A stretch of 64,000 nt of DNA from Knoxdaviesia capensis. Lineage: Eukaryota; Ascomycota; Sordariomycetes; Microascales; Gondwanamycetaceae. Below are positions 62,817-64,000 of this stretch, piece by piece; the first letter of the stretch is position 1; each line of letters opens with the position of its first letter. The stretch covers positions 248,001 through 312,000 of the forward strand of contig LNGK01000007.1 of assembly GCA_001510575.1 (NCBI GenBank). Reading direction: 5' to 3'. The notes under the pieces were generated by a model. It was not told the origin of the DNA and searched no databases. It was given only the letters and a program-made list of their open reading frames with translations. The position numbers and the translations under genes were made by a program.

Positions 62817-64000
62817 TTCGCGAGCCGTGTGTCTGCCTGTGCGGTACGACGAGTCTGTTGGGGGCTTTGGGTTGGAACTTTTGAAGAGACAGATGGGCAG
62901 GAAGATTCCAGCGTCAACGACCCCACCGAAGATTGCGTCTGCCTCCGAGTCTTAAATGATCCAGGGGTCCCGTCGGGAGGTGAACCACAACCCTTCACGG
63001 TCATGCCAACGGTTCAGCCTCACCTCAGCCTGGCACACCGCCTTAGGTTCTCGCTTCTTTGTGTTCTTTGTGCTTGTCTCTGGGCTCATCTCTGCCCAGA
63101 AAGCCAGCATCTTCTCTCCCGTCGTCATGGGTGGCGCGCAGATGATCGGCACAGGCTCTAAAGTAGTGCTCTCGCTAGGCCACAATGCAGCCCACCGAAT
63201 TCCCCAGGTTGTGTGGAAAAACGCAAAAGGTTCAGGGGGCTGATGTGAAAATCTCCTGTTAGTGTGTAGCGCTAGACACAGCCCCCCTTTCTGCGAGGTT
63301 AATCCAGTTTGTTTCTGTTTTTTTGGTTTTTTTTGGGGGGGTTTTTTTGCTTTCTGTCGTCATTTTTGTTAGCTCCAGGGATCGTCAAACAGCCTTGGGA
63401 GGCGGGACATTCTCTTGGGAGCAAAAGCCAAGGTGTGGTCCTCTCCACCACCGGTTCTGTGGAATAGTCGCAGCCCCCAACAATCTGATAGCTTTTCGTC
63501 GTTCCTGGGGCCAGATGTCTCTGCACCTGTTCACACAGACGCATCTTCACAAACACAGACACAAGTGGTTGTGGGGGAGACCCCTCTTCCTCTCTCCGCC
63601 TCTCAAATATGCCCAGCTCCACACCGTTGCCTTGCGGACTGCCTTCCCGGTAAGCCTGCGCGTGTCCTCGGTTCGTTCCCTTCCCCTCCTCGTATTTCGA
63701 TGGAGCCCCATGTTCCGTGGAAACGATCGGCGTCCTCCAGGTCTCCACATCGGACAACCGCCAGTATAGGCAGTACAGCCATGGCGTCCCTTCGGGCGGA
63801 GTGTTCTGCCGGGATGGTTTCTTGGCCGGGCCGCTTGTTAGTCAACGAATCATCCCAAGCACGCCACACTGGCTGTCCCGCAAACTTGCCTTAGCTGATG
63901 CCCCGTTGCCCCGTTCAGGGGGACACCCACCTAGCACGTTCTGGTGCGTGAATGCGGGTGATGTGGCGGTGGTGAAGATGGGAGCAACGGAAGAATGCAT
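62817..64000. other. Promoter side and right-hand gene-free end of window
   Basis: No gene was recognised to the window end. T-rich tract at 63317-63350; several open frames (for example around 63299-63894) lack motifs and overlap on both strands. Confidence 0.5.

Overview
This is nuclear DNA of a filamentous ascomycete (Pezizomycotina; the intron style, HET-domain gene and protein families fit Sordariomycetes, but the sequence alone does not fix the order). Coding exons are GC-rich with strong C/G third positions. Introns are short GT-AG introns with CTAAC-like branch points. Intergenic regions are long (0.5-4.6 kb) and rich in microsatellites, homopolymers and strand-biased polypyrimidine tracts. 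There are no operons or CRISPR arrays, and no intact transposon was recognised.

Layout, left to right: the 3' part of farnesyl diphosphate synthase (+, cut by the window edge); a Ras-association/PH domain scaffold (-); a 4.6 kb gene-free stretch with a GATA/CCAAT cluster and a three-unit 107-bp tandem repeat; a broken HNH-endonuclease-type gene (+, pseudogene) followed by a poly-G assembly gap; a secreted alpha-carbonic anhydrase (+); the Golgi PI4P effector VPS74/GOLPH3 (+); the ribosome-biogenesis factor SURF6/Rrp14 (-); the HIR-complex subunit Hpc2/ubinuclein (-); a 4.6 kb divergent intergenic region; RPAP1/Rba50 (+); an acid-ceramidase/NAAA-like Ntn hydrolase (-); a tRNA-like repeat locus; a secreted phosphoglycerate-mutase-type histidine phosphatase (-); a GNAT acetyltransferase (-); a PLP-dependent glutamate-decarboxylase-like enzyme (-); a Ras-family GTPase (+); an AMMECR1 protein (-); a 78-residue secreted peptide (+); a tetraspan membrane protein (+); a HET-domain protein (+); a small secreted eight-cysteine protein with a proline-valine tail (+); a 117-residue protein with a lipase-like segment (+); and an uncharacterised four-exon gene (-).

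The genes do not form an obvious pathway cluster. Several are housekeeping genes (FPP synthase, VPS74, SURF6, Hpc2, RPAP1, AMMECR1), mixed with lineage-specific secreted or signalling genes. The main non-coding themes are CT-rich leaders on the coding strand of many genes, telomere-like AACCCT motifs scattered between genes and right at two start codons, a shared CTTATCGATAG element upstream of two housekeeping genes, and a tRNA-like duplicated repeat. Exon boundaries were worked out by hand from splice signals and reading-frame continuity. Protein family calls rest on motif recognition, not on database searches.
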